Of a stretch of 48,341 nucleotides of DNA, positions 26,259 through 34,880 are shown piece after piece. A program made the position numbers and the translations under genes. The notes beneath the pieces are model-generated. The model had not been told where the DNA came from. It was given only the letters and a program-made list of their open reading frames with translations, and ran no database searches. Each line of letters begins with the position of its first letter. Position 1 is the stretch's first letter. This DNA is from Clostridiales bacterium (GTDB lineage Bacteria > Bacillota > Clostridia > SK-Y3): assembly GCA_030156665.1 (NCBI GenBank), contig JASGMB010000023.1, positions 1 through 48,341 of the forward strand, given 5' to 3'.

Positions 26259-27422
26259 CTAATAACTTCCCGCTTCATTAAGTTCATTAAATTTCTTTAT
26301 AATTTTTTTACCTAAATGTTTATTCTTCTTTATTAATAATGAAAAATACTTTTTAATGTCTCCATCAAAAGGTATCTTTTCTCCAAAACATATCCTTTCA
26401 AAAGTTTCTCTAGTCTTATTAACAATAAAATTATCATTCTGTATTATATTGCTATTTTGGTTCTGTTCTTGACTCAACCTATTTGAAATGACAATTGACA
26501 TTGTAAGTCCTTCTATCACTTTATCCATATTATAACTTTTATCAACCAACTGCCAAACCTCACCCCGAGTTCGTGGAAATATATAAACACCTTTTTCATC
26601 TACTTCTTGTAAAGCTTCTTTTAGGAACCCAATCATACAATTTTTGCCCTCACATTTCCCACAATGATGTTCTCCCAAACACACGTTGTGCACAGGCGCC
26701 TTTATTTTGTGCACATGCCTATATAATTCCGACGCTGTCTTTCTAAAAGCGGATAACTGTCCACTTTTCGTTGCTTTTATAGAAGGTTTTAAAAGTATAA
26801 ATACAGCTATTGCTAGTGCAACAAAAAATATGGTTACATTCAGTGGCGTGATATACTGCTTTGGCGTCGCTTCAAAAAGCCCTAGCATTCCAAAGAAAAT
26901 AAAAATAGATCCCGAAATAAATTTCATTGTCAGCTCAGGAATTCTTTTCCCAAGCTTGCTTCCTACAAAAATTCCTACTCCACTCGTAACAATCATTCCC
27001 AAAACGGTGCCCATTAAGATGAATAAAGGGTATTGCGCGGTTGTAGATATAGTAATGGCTGCTAGCTGCGTCTTATCACCAAGTTCTCCAATAAAGAAAG
27101 CCAGTGCAACTGTTACAACAGGGCCAAACTTTCCTTTTGCCTCTTCTTCTTCCTCGTCCACCTCACTTCTTAATGACCACAAACCGAAAAAGATAAATGC
27201 ACAGGCAGCGATAAAACGTACCAGTTCTATGGGAATGATATTTGCCATATATACGCCCAATAAAACTGCCAAACCATGGTTTAAAAATGAACCAATTAAA
27301 ACTCCTAATAGTACTTTTTGCACCTTATATTTTGTAGCAAAAGCCATCGCTAATATTTGGGTTTTATCGCCCATTTCCGCCATGAAAATGAGAAAAAAGG
27401 CTTTTATAAGTTCTTTAATCAC
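26259..27422 (-). CDS. UPF0016 family Mn exporter with an extended Cys-bearing cytosolic tail
   Basis: Residues 1-185 form the duplicated six-helix UPF0016 (Gdt1/TMEM165/MneA) core with both EΦGDKTQ motifs (Glu16-Gln22 and Glu113-Gln119) and an acidic loop (VDEEEEE, 88-94). This family exports Mn or Ca. A seventh hydrophobic segment (195-212) leads to a soluble tail of about 175 residues absent from typical members, with Cys248, Cys254, Cys257 and Cys262 in CLGEHHCGKCEGKNC and a charged C-terminus. The gene begins with GTG after AAGGAGG and is controlled by the Mn riboswitch upstream, which supports Mn export. The tail function is unknown; metal or redox sensing is one possibility. Confidence 0.9.
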   Translation of the reverse strand: MIKELIKAFFLIFMAEMGDKTQILAMAFATKYKVQKVLLGVLIGSFLNHGLAVLLGVYMANIIPIELVRFIAACAFIFFGLWSLRSEVDEEEEEAKGKFGPVVTVALAFFIGELGDKTQLAAITISTTAQYPLFILMGTVLGMIVTSGVGIFVGSKLGKRIPELTMKFISGSIFIFFGMLGLFEATPKQYITPLNVTIFFVALAIAVFILLKPSIKATKSGQLSAFRKTASELYRHVHKIKAPVHNVCLGEHHCGKCEGKNCMIGFLKEALQEVDEKGVYIFPRTRGEVWQLVDKSYNMDKVIEGLTMSIVISNRLSQEQNQNSNIIQNDNFIVNKTRETFERICFGEKIPFDGDIKKYFSLLIKKNKHLGKKIIKKFNELNEAGSY

Positions 27423-27497
27423 TTGTCTCCTCCTTCTTATTATGTAAATAATATTTTGTATGTCACCAACTTTTATACACCAAATAATATTTTCAAC

Positions 27498-27567
27498 AAA
27501 AAAAACGACACTTCCAGCTTAATAAAAACTATGCCATACACATAGTTTCATTAAGCTAAAAGTCTCG
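27498..27567 (-). terminator. Riboswitch-controlled terminator of the Mn exporter
   Basis: On the minus strand a long stem starts at CGAGACTTTTAGCTTAAT, loops at TGTATGG and closes at ATTAAGCTGGAAGTGTCG, then eight T. The 5' arm contains the 3' strand of riboswitch helix P1, so aptamer folding and terminator are mutually exclusive: Mn binding should turn expression on. Confidence 0.85.
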
Positions 27568-27680
27568 CTCCTTTATTTTATAAAGTGATAGGACCAGGTA
27601 TTTTGTTACCAGCATGTTGATCCTACTCATAATAACATATGACATTACTATCGTTATTATAGCTACTCCCTTTTAACCTT
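27557..27680 (-). ncRNA. yybP-ykoY manganese riboswitch
   Basis: Reading the minus strand, AAGGGAGTAGCT (complement 27661-27672) begins the aptamer, TCAACATGCTGG lies in the middle and GGAGCGAGACTTT closes it. These are the conserved blocks of the yybP-ykoY class, which senses Mn(II). It precedes the UPF0016 exporter. Confidence 0.9.
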
Positions 27681-27806
27681 AATTACTACAAATTTTAACA
27701 CATTTATTCTGATATCTCAATGTATTTTTTTGACCTATATTAAATGATTCATTTTCAATATTTTTTATTTTTAACGTATTTAAAATTTTTATACAAATCT
27801 TATAAT

Positions 27807-27896
27807 TAACCAATTTTCAAACTAAATATTATGATTTAAAGTTGGTTAATTTCATCAATAATTACATTCATTTATTTTAAATTTAGATATTGGTTA
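27807..27896 (+). repeat. Small interspersed element, copy C
   Basis: A 90-bp core with the same TAACCAA and TTGGTTA ends and the same orientation as copy B. Flanks TATAAT on the left (shared with B) and TCGATATAAT on the right (shared with A) suggest a full unit of about 107 bp. It lies 15 bases after the kamA stop and its left hairpin (with a few mismatches) could end that transcript. Confidence 0.85.
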
Positions 27897-27910
27897 TCGA
27901 TATAATATAA

Positions 27911-29026
27911 CTATTCTATAAAATGTAACTCATCATCTAACCATCTTGCTTTCTTATCTACCTCTAGTTCAAAGATTCTACCGTAATCCTCTTTATTTTT
28001 AGCCTGATGGAATTTAAATATCATTTTATTCCCACTTACACCTACAATTTCAATCTTTCCTCTTTTATGGGACATAATATATCTAAACCTCTTACTTATG
28101 CCATTTAACTTCTGCTTCGCTAATTCAATGGTTTGATAAGCTTCATATATTGGCACCTGGAAGTGATTCTTCACATATTTAACCGGACGGCACTGGAATA
28201 CATAGTAAGGATTTACCCCCGCATTTGTCAAATCCCTTTGCAGTTTGGCTAAAGTTTCAGGATCATCATTGATTCCCATTAAAAACACTGTTTGATTATT
28301 TACGCTAACGCCCGCTTTCTTTAATAAAATGATTGCTTCTTTAGCTTCTTCGGTCAGCTCTTTTGGGTGATTAAATTGTGTAACTACATAAATCGGTTTG
28401 TTTTTCTCTGTATATTCTTTCAATGTTTCTAACAATTCTTTATCTTCTATGATTCTCTGCGGGTATACAACCGGGATTCTGGTTCCAAACCGAATAAAAT
28501 CCAAATGCTCAATTTCCGCTAATCTCGTTAAATATTCTTTGATGGTACTGGTAGGTAATACAAAGGAATCTCCACCACTAATTAGCACATTATTCACTTC
28601 TTTATGAGTCTTCAAATAATTGATTGTTTCGTCCAATCGCGACATGATTTCATCTTGTGAATATCCAACCATTCTTTTTCTGAAACAATGTCTGCAGTAC
28701 ATTAAGCAAGCATTGGTGGATAATACCAAAACAGTAGGTGCATATTTATGCTGAACTCCGGCAAATTTAGTATTCTGTGCTTCTCCGCTGGTATCATAGT
28801 CTCCCGACATATCAAGTTCCATTCCCGATGGTATAGACAGTTTTTTAATTGGGTCGTTAGGATCATTCCAATCAATAAGATTCAAATAATATGTGGGAAT
28901 ACTCATAGGATGTCTATCAATAATTTTTTCCAATTCTTTTTCTTCTTTTTCACTTAATGGCATATACTGTTTTAGTTCTTGGACAGTTGTAATGGTATTC
29001 TTTAATTCTTTTCTCCAATCACTCAT
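27911..29026 (-). CDS. KamA family radical SAM aminomutase
   Basis: This 371-residue protein has the radical SAM cluster motif Cys107-x3-Cys111-x2-Cys114 in NACLMYCRHCFRKR and the PLP-barrel architecture of lysine 2,3-aminomutase-like proteins. Classical clostridial KamA is about 415 residues and starts lysine fermentation; this shorter version resembles the KamA-like branch of unknown substrate. No other lysine fermentation genes are near. AGAGGTGA lies just upstream of the ATG. Confidence 0.85.
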   Translation of the reverse strand: MSDWRKELKNTITTVQELKQYMPLSEKEEKELEKIIDRHPMSIPTYYLNLIDWNDPNDPIKKLSIPSGMELDMSGDYDTSGEAQNTKFAGVQHKYAPTVLVLSTNACLMYCRHCFRKRMVGYSQDEIMSRLDETINYLKTHKEVNNVLISGGDSFVLPTSTIKEYLTRLAEIEHLDFIRFGTRIPVVYPQRIIEDKELLETLKEYTEKNKPIYVVTQFNHPKELTEEAKEAIILLKKAGVSVNNQTVFLMGINDDPETLAKLQRDLTNAGVNPYYVFQCRPVKYVKNHFQVPIYEAYQTIELAKQKLNGISKRFRYIMSHKRGKIEIVGVSGNKMIFKFHQAKNKEDYGRIFELEVDKKARWLDDELHFIE

Positions 29027-29059
29027 TTTTTCACCTCTTTCATTTTTTATCTTTTCCTT

Positions 29060-29497
29060 TAGTATTATTTATTAAACATCCCTTTGATTGGGTCTTCTGC
29101 ATCTACAGCGTAGAAATATACTACTGGATTTTTATATCAAAAAATTTCATTTTATTTAACAAGGGCAAGTCTCTTATTTTTAAGCGGCAGATTTTGATAA
29201 AACTTTATACGACATTCATCTTGCTAACAGACAGATAAGTTTTCTCTCACAGTAGTTATAACACTCTTACAAAATCATGTTGTTTTTATATCAACACTAT
29301 TTTGCTTCCTTCGTCTGTTATTTATGATAGTTTTATTTACCTTTACTGCCTGCAATTTTTATATCTACAGTGAACGATAAAAGATTTTATTGATCCGTAT
29401 AGAAAAAAAGATGAGTTGTATTTATCATTATAACAATATTTTTATTCTTTTGCAAATCCTTTTAAGTATTTGAGATTGTTGATTCCCAATAAAAAGA
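29060..29497. other. Gene-free region upstream of kamA
   Basis: AT-rich sequence with no credible gene. On the minus strand a short open stretch, about 29075-29140, reads NPVVYFYAVDAEDPIKGMFN before a stop and is protein-like; it may be a remnant of a lost gene, but I cannot name it. A promoter for kamA must lie here. Confidence 0.35.
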
Positions 29498-29536
29498 AAA
29501 AAGAGGCAGTCCCATGAAAATAGAACTGCCTTTTTA
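29498..29536 (-). terminator. Terminator of the rRNA methyltransferase gene
   Basis: AGGCAGT (29504-29510) and ACTGCCT (29525-29531) pair, with A-rich and T-rich flanks extending the stem. On the minus strand it follows the methyltransferase stop by 11 bases and is followed by TTTTT. Confidence 0.8.
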
Positions 29537-29542
29537 TTATGT

Positions 29543-30715
29543 CTACCACACATTTAGGATAAAAAATTTCAAATATAGTGATTCGTCATAGTGCCACAGA
29601 TAGGGATGATCTTTGGCCTGCGTTCTATACTCTACTTCTCTAATGGTCTTTTTTGCGTCCAGTGCCGCTTCTTTAAGCATTTCACGAAATATCTCAGGAT
29701 ACATATAGTGGGAGCAAGAAGCAGTTACTAAAAAACCACCCGGTTTTACCAACTTTAAACCTCTTAGATTGATTTCCTTATATCCTCTATAAGCGCTTTT
29801 TATTTTTTTAGCGGACTTGGTAAAAGCAGGAGGGTCTAAAATCACAACATCATACTGTTTTCCGCTTTCCTGATACTCTCTAAGCAAATCAAAAGCATTG
29901 CCGCATACAAAGTCTACTTTGTCCTCTAGGCTGTTAAGCGCTGCATTCTTTTTAGCTGTGTTAATTGCATGCTCTGATATATCTACAGCAGTTACCTGCT
30001 TTGCACCAAAATATGCTGCATGCAGTGCAAAGGAACCGGTATGGCAAAAACAATCCAAAACTGTGCCGTCTTTTACAATATCTTTTATCGCAAGTCTGTT
30101 TTCTCTCTGGTCCAGGAAATAGCCCGTTTTTTGACCATTCTCTATATCTACATACATTTTGATGCCATTTTCATCAATAACAGTATACGGCTCAAAATTT
30201 CCTTTCAAAAAGCCCTTACGCTGTTTTAAACCCTCCAGTTCTCTTACAGCGCTATCATTTCTTTCATAAATTCCCTCAGGTTTGATAACCTCATCAAGAA
30301 TTTTAACAATTATATCCTTATATTGTTCTATGCCGTATGTTAAAGTTTGTATAGAAAGATATTCATTAAATTTATCCACTATCAGACCGGGTAATTCATC
30401 CGCTTCACCGTAAATTACTCTACAGCTTTTGGTATCTACCAGCCTTGCTCTATATTTCCAGGCTCTTGTGATTCTTCTCCTAAAAAAGTCTTCGTCAATT
30501 TCTTCCGACTTATCCCTGGTCATAATCCTGATTAAAATTAATGAATTTGGATTAATATACCCCTTGCCAATAAACTTACTTTTATGATTATATATCGCTA
30601 CAATATCTCCTGCAGCATATTCACCCTCGATGGTATCTACCTCATTTTTATATACCCAGGGATGTCCTTTTTCTATTCTTTTTCTGATTCCTTTTTTTAG
30701 ATATACTTCTACCAT
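29543..30715 (-). CDS. rlmI: RlmI/RlmK-type 23S rRNA cytosine methyltransferase
   Basis: This 390-residue protein has an N-terminal PUA domain (residues 1-75, KGIRKRIEKGHPWVYKNEV), a linker and a C-terminal class I SAM methyltransferase with GYFLDQRENR, VLDCFCHTGSFALHA and the catalytic-loop motif DPPAF. It fits the family that makes m5C in 23S rRNA (RlmI); the exact target position is inferred from homology. It is probably co-transcribed behind the small cupin 21 bases upstream. Confidence 0.85.
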   Translation of the reverse strand: MVEVYLKKGIRKRIEKGHPWVYKNEVDTIEGEYAAGDIVAIYNHKSKFIGKGYINPNSLILIRIMTRDKSEEIDEDFFRRRITRAWKYRARLVDTKSCRVIYGEADELPGLIVDKFNEYLSIQTLTYGIEQYKDIIVKILDEVIKPEGIYERNDSAVRELEGLKQRKGFLKGNFEPYTVIDENGIKMYVDIENGQKTGYFLDQRENRLAIKDIVKDGTVLDCFCHTGSFALHAAYFGAKQVTAVDISEHAINTAKKNAALNSLEDKVDFVCGNAFDLLREYQESGKQYDVVILDPPAFTKSAKKIKSAYRGYKEINLRGLKLVKPGGFLVTASCSHYMYPEIFREMLKEAALDAKKTIREVEYRTQAKDHPYLWHYDESLYLKFFILNVW

Positions 30716-30736
30716 GAAAAATACTCCTTTGTCATC

Positions 30737-31018
30737 CTAATTAATCGGGAAATTAAACGTGTATGCTTTCTTTATTGTCTTTCGTACATCCCACGTACAT
30801 TGCATTCCCTTCGGAAAGGATACCAGCATATTTGCTTTGATATGTACCTTTTCATCTCCTGCTGTGACAATTACATCACCTTCAAATACATAAGCAGTCT
30901 CTTTCTCCATATATTCCCAATCAAACCTGCTAGGTTCACATTCCCATCGGTCCCATGAATCTATTCCCAGCTTTTTTGCTTCTTCCAAACCCATTTCTTT
31001 TATAATAATTTTCGACAT
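30737..31018 (-). CDS. Small cupin (DUF861 type)
   Basis: This 93-residue protein forms one cupin barrel with the DUF861 pattern (WECEPSRFDWEY, then VFEGDVIVT, then VSFPKGMQCTWDV). Such proteins include ureidoglycolate-related and (S)-sugar-binding cupins, and most are uncharacterised. The metal-binding His residues of other cupins are not evident. The ATG has AAGGAGG seven bases upstream; a GTG two codons earlier is less likely. Confidence 0.75.
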   Translation of the reverse strand: MSKIIIKEMGLEEAKKLGIDSWDRWECEPSRFDWEYMEKETAYVFEGDVIVTAGDEKVHIKANMLVSFPKGMQCTWDVRKTIKKAYTFNFPIN

Positions 31019-31282
31019 AAACACGCCTCCTTGGTTTACTTAATCTTACTTATACTATTATTATATCAAATTCTTTGATTTTATAAATAATGCTTCGATT
31101 TGCCATCTGTAATGCTATATTCTTCTTTGTATAGAATGACATTATATGAACAAAGATTCGGCTATACTTATTTACGAGTTTTTATATACTTTAAGATTCT
31201 CATATGTTTTGTGTATACTTTTATGAAAAAGTTATATATCCCCCCTCCCCCTAATAAAATAGAATGAGAGGGAGGAAGACTT

Positions 31283-31459
31283 ATGAAGTTACTATCTCAT
31301 ATAGTAAATATCGTTTTATTTACCATCACTTCTCTTTTTATTATCACAGTAATATGTACCCTGACTATAAAAAAACCTTTCATGATGATTGCAGTAAAAT
31401 CTAATAGTATGTGTCCTGTTTTCAAACGAGGAGATATAAAGTCGTGTTTTTTCTCTTAA
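31283..31459 (+). pseudogene. Truncated type I signal peptidase (SipW-like)
   Basis: A strong GGGAGGA site precedes an ATG that opens 58 codons: a membrane helix (about residues 10-32) followed by MIAVKSNSMCPVFKRGDI. The SxSMxPxxxxGDI block is the catalytic-serine box of type I signal peptidases (normally 170-190 residues). After GDI the frame runs into five unrelated residues and stops, so the catalytic Lys domain is gone. Confidence 0.75.
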
Positions 31460-31471
31460 CATCCTTTCAAA

Positions 31472-31641
31472 TCAATACACTAATTTGCCTTTAAGACTTC
31501 TAGGATTAAATTCTTGAATTAATATCTTTCCTCCCGGTTTAAGAATTCTTAAGGCTTCTGTAATATTTCTTTATTATTTAAATAAACGGCATTCATAAAA
31601 TTATCATCAAAGCTAGCAAATTTATCAAAAATAAAACTCAT
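31472..31641 (-). pseudogene. Remnant of a SAM-dependent methyltransferase
   Basis: On the minus strand an ATG opens MSFIFDKFASFDDNFMNAVY, a typical start of UbiE-like methyltransferases. In a shifted frame, EALRILKPGGKILIQEFNPR follows, which is the strand-5 region about 90-100 residues later in such enzymes. The intervening SAM-binding core is missing and the tail stops early, so a large internal deletion has occurred. It meets the broken signal peptidase tail to tail. Confidence 0.65.
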
Positions 31642-31766
31642 TTCATCCACTCCATATGGAAATTTCATAATATTATGACAACATTTATTAGTAGAATTAT
31701 ATCATTTTGCTCTTCCCTTGCATATAATAAACAGAAGAAAATCACTATTTTTGGGGAGCGATTCAT

Positions 31767-32726
31767 ATGATTGGACCAATACCAACTATTGGCGCTGCAA
31801 TTGCAGCAACCTATGGGTTATCAAAAACTGGAAAATCACCGAAAATTCGTATCAAAAAAAGAAAAATTTCAAGACCTCGTGTACCAATCAAGAGAAGATC
31901 GTTTAAGATATCAGCCAAATCCAATCCATTTAATAAACTTTTTGATACCATCTTATCGCCATTAAAAATGCTAAAGAAGGAAGACTTGAAAACATTAGTA
32001 CCAAAGCTGTTGCCGCCGGGAGCAAAGCTTATCAATCCTCACTTTCCTCAAAAAATAAGAGGGGCTCAACTTGTAGACCTAGACGCTGATGGGAAAAACG
32101 AATTAATTGTAACATATCGTCTTGACAATCAAATTATGACTTCAATCTTTAAAAAACAAAATGAACAATGGTCCAAAACAGTTGAGATGTCTACTTCTGA
32201 TTATAACGAGATGAATTACTTAGGCTTTGCTGATATTAATAATGACGGTCGTAAAGAACTGTTTATTGGTTGGCAAACTGAGCAGGATACCAATGATCTT
32301 GATATTTATACCTGGTCGGAACAGGAAATGAGTAGATTAGGTAGATATCACTACAATAGACTCGAATTAATAGAACAACCAAAGCAAAAGAACTCACCAA
32401 CTAGAGTCGACTTAGCATTGTGGACACCTGGATATGATGGAATATACAATATTGAATTACTTCGCTGGAATGGTTCCGAATTAGCTGTTGTAGATCAAGT
32501 AGCACCTTATTATGCTAGAAATGTAGTTCCTTATTATGTACAAAAAGTTAAGCAAATGCCTTACGAAAACGATAATTGGTATTTTCTTGCCGATGCATAT
32601 ATTAAGGCAAACATGCCTCATTATACATTAGAGGCAGTAGATACAGGATTACTTTTTACTGGTAACCCTGCACGAAAAGAAAAACTAATATCACTAAGAC
32701 AAACAACTATTAATAATTTTTTTTAA
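31767..32726 (+). CDS. VCBS/FG-GAP-like repeat protein
   Basis: This 319-residue protein begins with a short hydrophobic stretch (MIGPIPTIGAAIAATYGL), then a very basic segment (KIRIKKRKISRPRVPIKRR), then a beta-rich region with two Ca-binding-type loops: Asp104-Asp106-Asp108 in DLDADGKNE and Asp156-Asn158-Asp160 in DINNDGRKE. These look like FG-GAP/VCBS propeller repeats as found in clostridial surface or spore-associated proteins. GGGGAG lies before the ATG. Specific function unknown. Confidence 0.65.
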   Translation: MIGPIPTIGAAIAATYGLSKTGKSPKIRIKKRKISRPRVPIKRRSFKISAKSNPFNKLFDTILSPLKMLKKEDLKTLVPKLLPPGAKLINPHFPQKIRGAQLVDLDADGKNELIVTYRLDNQIMTSIFKKQNEQWSKTVEMSTSDYNEMNYLGFADINNDGRKELFIGWQTEQDTNDLDIYTWSEQEMSRLGRYHYNRLELIEQPKQKNSPTRVDLALWTPGYDGIYNIELLRWNGSELAVVDQVAPYYARNVVPYYVQKVKQMPYENDNWYFLADAYIKANMPHYTLEAVDTGLLFTGNPARKEKLISLRQTTINNFF

Positions 32727-32734
32727 AAAATTTT

Positions 32735-32765
32735 AAAAATCGAGAGCGATAGGCTCTTGATTTTT
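32735..32765 (+). terminator. Terminator after the VCBS-like gene
   Basis: AATCGAGAGC and GCTCTTGATT form a stem with one G-T pair around GATAG, followed by six T. Confidence 0.85.
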
Positions 32766-32844
32766 TATATGTCACTAGACCCGTGAATAGTTTTTATTTT
32801 TGTTGGTATAAATATATTAAAATACACATAAAGGTGGGATAAAA

Positions 32845-33061
32845 ATAGTTGAGCTAAAAATACAAGATAATTATCAATATGCGGCTTTTGCAGGAGGCTG
32901 TTTCTGGTGTATGGTGCCCCCATTTGAAGCTTTAGATGGTGTCATAACTGCGATACTGTATTAATTCTGCTTCCTTAAGATTTATTCCTGTTGAAAAACT
33001 CCAACAAAAAGGCTATGGAAAATTTCTAAAGTCGACACATATCGACTTTTTCATGTTATAA
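32845..33061 (+). pseudogene. msrAB: msrAB fusion gene reduced to its two ends
   Basis: The first part reads YAAFAGGCFWCMVPPFEALD and GV, the N-terminal catalytic box of methionine sulfoxide reductase A (GCFWC). At 32957 the frame shifts and the sequence becomes [20 protein letters not shown] followed by GKFLK, the C-terminus of MsrB including its catalytic Cys in CINSASL. The several hundred residues normally between them are missing. The start codon position now reads ATA after AAGGTGGG. This is a deletion scar of a fused MsrA-MsrB gene and should not be functional. Confidence 0.85.
33028..33052 (+). terminator. Terminator of the former msrAB gene
   Basis: AAAGTCGA and TCGACTTT pair around CACATA and run into TTTTT. 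It overlaps the last codons of the remnant. Confidence 0.65.
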
Positions 33062-33099
33062 TAAAAGGCATATCAAAAGATTACAGGGGGTTCGATTAA

Positions 33100-34110
33100 A
33101 TGGGATTCATCTTTATCGGAGCTGGGTTTATAGGTCTCTTGCTCAGCAGTGTACTGCTGATGATAAATCAAAACTTTAATAAGTTCCTACTGATAACAAT
33201 TATTTTATTATCCATTATTTTGTCGGGTCTTGGTTTCACTATGGAGGTGATAAACCAGAATAACATTCAAACTAGTGCTGATGCAAATAATAAGACTACT
33301 GCAGCCGACAAAAAGGAAGCTATTGAGAAATCGAACCAGGCTTTTCAAGATGCAGTTGAATTCGTCAATAATAAAAATTATGCCGAAGCATTAAATAAGT
33401 ATACAGAAGTAATTGAAGAGGATAAGGACCATTTTAATATAGCACAAGAAAAAATCAAAGAATTACAAGACCGACTTTTCTCTGACTATTTTGAACAAGC
33501 ACAAAAAGCTTATAACAACCAAAACTATATTGAAGCTATTTCCAAAATCGATCTTGCACTAAATATAAAACAAGATGCTGAGGCACGTGAACTTAAAAAT
33601 AAGTGTGAATCTGCACAAAAAATGCAAAAAGAACAAAGAGAAGCAGAAATGATGCAAAATATTACTAAAAAATATGATGATGTAGAAAATATCACGTGGT
33701 ACTCGGCAAATGGTGACCATAAATCAATCGATAATTTTGCTTTTCAAGCGTATATCGGACAAAAAGACAAGTATGTTCTGCTTAGACTCTTTACAGGATT
33801 TCATCTGGAAGATTGGCTTTTCACCAGAACAATTAAAGTTAAAACTGATTCTAAAGCCTTTGACATCCCTTTCGATTCTTTAAGGGACGTACAAGAGAAA
33901 ATCGCCATAGGAGGTATTTATGAATGGGTAGATATTCCTGCTAGTCCTGAACTTATAGATGATTTAAAATCTATTACTCATTCTAAAGAAGTAAAGATAC
34001 GTTTTTCTGGTAAAGAATATTATAAAGACTTTATATTGTCGGATACACAGAAAAAAAGGTTACAGTACATTTTAGATTACTATGACTACCTAAAAAAATC
34101 TACTCAATAA
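33100..34110 (+). CDS. Membrane-anchored TPR-like protein of unknown function
   Basis: This 336-residue protein starts with two membrane helices (about 2-22 and 27-47), then an N/T/K-rich linker, then helical TPR-like repeats (AFQDAVEFVNNKNYAEALNK and AQKAYNNQNYIEAISKIDLA, about residues 85-160), a coiled segment and a C-terminal domain of about 140 residues (beginning YDDVENITWYSANGDH). I do not recognise the C-terminal domain with certainty. GGGGG precedes the ATG. The product probably displays its soluble part outside the membrane. Confidence 0.75.
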   Translation: MGFIFIGAGFIGLLLSSVLLMINQNFNKFLLITIILLSIILSGLGFTMEVINQNNIQTSADANNKTTAADKKEAIEKSNQAFQDAVEFVNNKNYAEALNKYTEVIEEDKDHFNIAQEKIKELQDRLFSDYFEQAQKAYNNQNYIEAISKIDLALNIKQDAEARELKNKCESAQKMQKEQREAEMMQNITKKYDDVENITWYSANGDHKSIDNFAFQAYIGQKDKYVLLRLFTGFHLEDWLFTRTIKVKTDSKAFDIPFDSLRDVQEKIAIGGIYEWVDIPASPELIDDLKSITHSKEVKIRFSGKEYYKDFILSDTQKKRLQYILDYYDYLKKSTQ

Positions 34111-34121
34111 CCTCAAAAAGA

Positions 34122-34145
34122 GTCAGGTTTCAAAAAGAACCTGAC
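34122..34145 (+). terminator. Terminator after the TPR gene
   Basis: GTCAGGTT and AACCTGAC flank an 8-base loop and are followed by CCTTTTC. Confidence 0.85.
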
Positions 34146-34231
34146 CCTTTTCTTACTTTATTATTAAATGTATTTGATTCTGTGTACATCATTTCTATAA
34201 AACTATTTATTCATAACTGACAGTACTAAAA

Positions 34232-34253
34232 TTCCCGCTTTCATAAGTGGGAA
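34232..34253 (-). terminator. Terminator after the nitroreductase gene
   Basis: TTCCCGCTT and AAGTGGGAA form a stem with one mismatch around TCAT. On the minus strand it is followed by TTTTAG, 12 bases after the stop codon. Confidence 0.65.
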
Positions 34254-34265
34254 ATAAGCACCATA

Positions 34266-34790
34266 CTAACCACCGTATTGATTTATATAAACTTTGTTAT
34301 ATAGCAGTTCCTCTTCCGTATGCGCCGGTCTCTGTTCATCAGGATAACCTACTGCAATAATAGATTCTATCTTCATGTTTTGAGGAATGTTTAATACCTC
34401 TCTAACATACTCTTCTGATGTTTGGCTTTCGTTATGCTGTCTTTGCCTTATCTGTATCCAACATGAACCTAAACCTAGTGATTCCGCTGTTACCTGGATA
34501 AGTATTGATGCGATGGAAGTATCCTCTATCCAAACATCACTTTTATCTGGATCTGCTAAAACGACTATTCCTAATGGTGCATCCTTAAGAAAAGTCGAGC
34601 CATGCTCTTTGGATAATGCAAGCTTTTGTAAAAGACTTTTATCTGTAACAATAATAAATTCCCAAGGGTAAAGGTTACGTGACGTAGGAGATAAGAGAGC
34701 TGCTTGAATCAATGCCTCAATCTTTTCCTTTTCTACTGATACCTCTTTAAATTTACGAATACTTCTTCTTTTCTTTAAAATCTCCAACAT
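34266..34790 (-). CDS. Nitroreductase family flavoprotein
   Basis: This 174-residue FMN-dependent protein shows family features: RRSIRKF near the N-terminus, SPTSRNLYPWEFIIV for FMN contact and AESLGLGSCWIQIR in the second half. Members reduce nitro compounds, quinones or flavins with NAD(P)H. It is monocistronic between convergent and divergent terminators. GGAGGTAAT precedes the ATG. Substrate not predictable. Confidence 0.88.
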   Translation of the reverse strand: MLEILKKRRSIRKFKEVSVEKEKIEALIQAALLSPTSRNLYPWEFIIVTDKSLLQKLALSKEHGSTFLKDAPLGIVVLADPDKSDVWIEDTSIASILIQVTAESLGLGSCWIQIRQRQHNESQTSEEYVREVLNIPQNMKIESIIAVGYPDEQRPAHTEEELLYNKVYINQYGG

Positions 34791-34880
34791 TATATTACCT
34801 CCATTTTTAAAAGTTTTTACTTGTTTTTACTTATTTTTTCTTTTTTTTTACTCTATCATTAATAAATAATTTAAGGTACA

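Noticed and set aside
26686-27447. Long plus-strand open frame of 253 codons
   Set aside because: It is the antisense of the UPF0016 exporter, whose two EΦGDKTQ motifs, ribosome site and riboswitch are convincing; the plus-strand product is low-complexity and has no ribosome site.
4605-27896. CRISPR-like repeat array
   Set aside because: The three repeat copies are about 10 kb apart, of both orientations and without spacers.
27911-29026. Lysine fermentation cluster
   Set aside because: Only a short KamA-like protein is present; none of the other pathway genes is adjacent.
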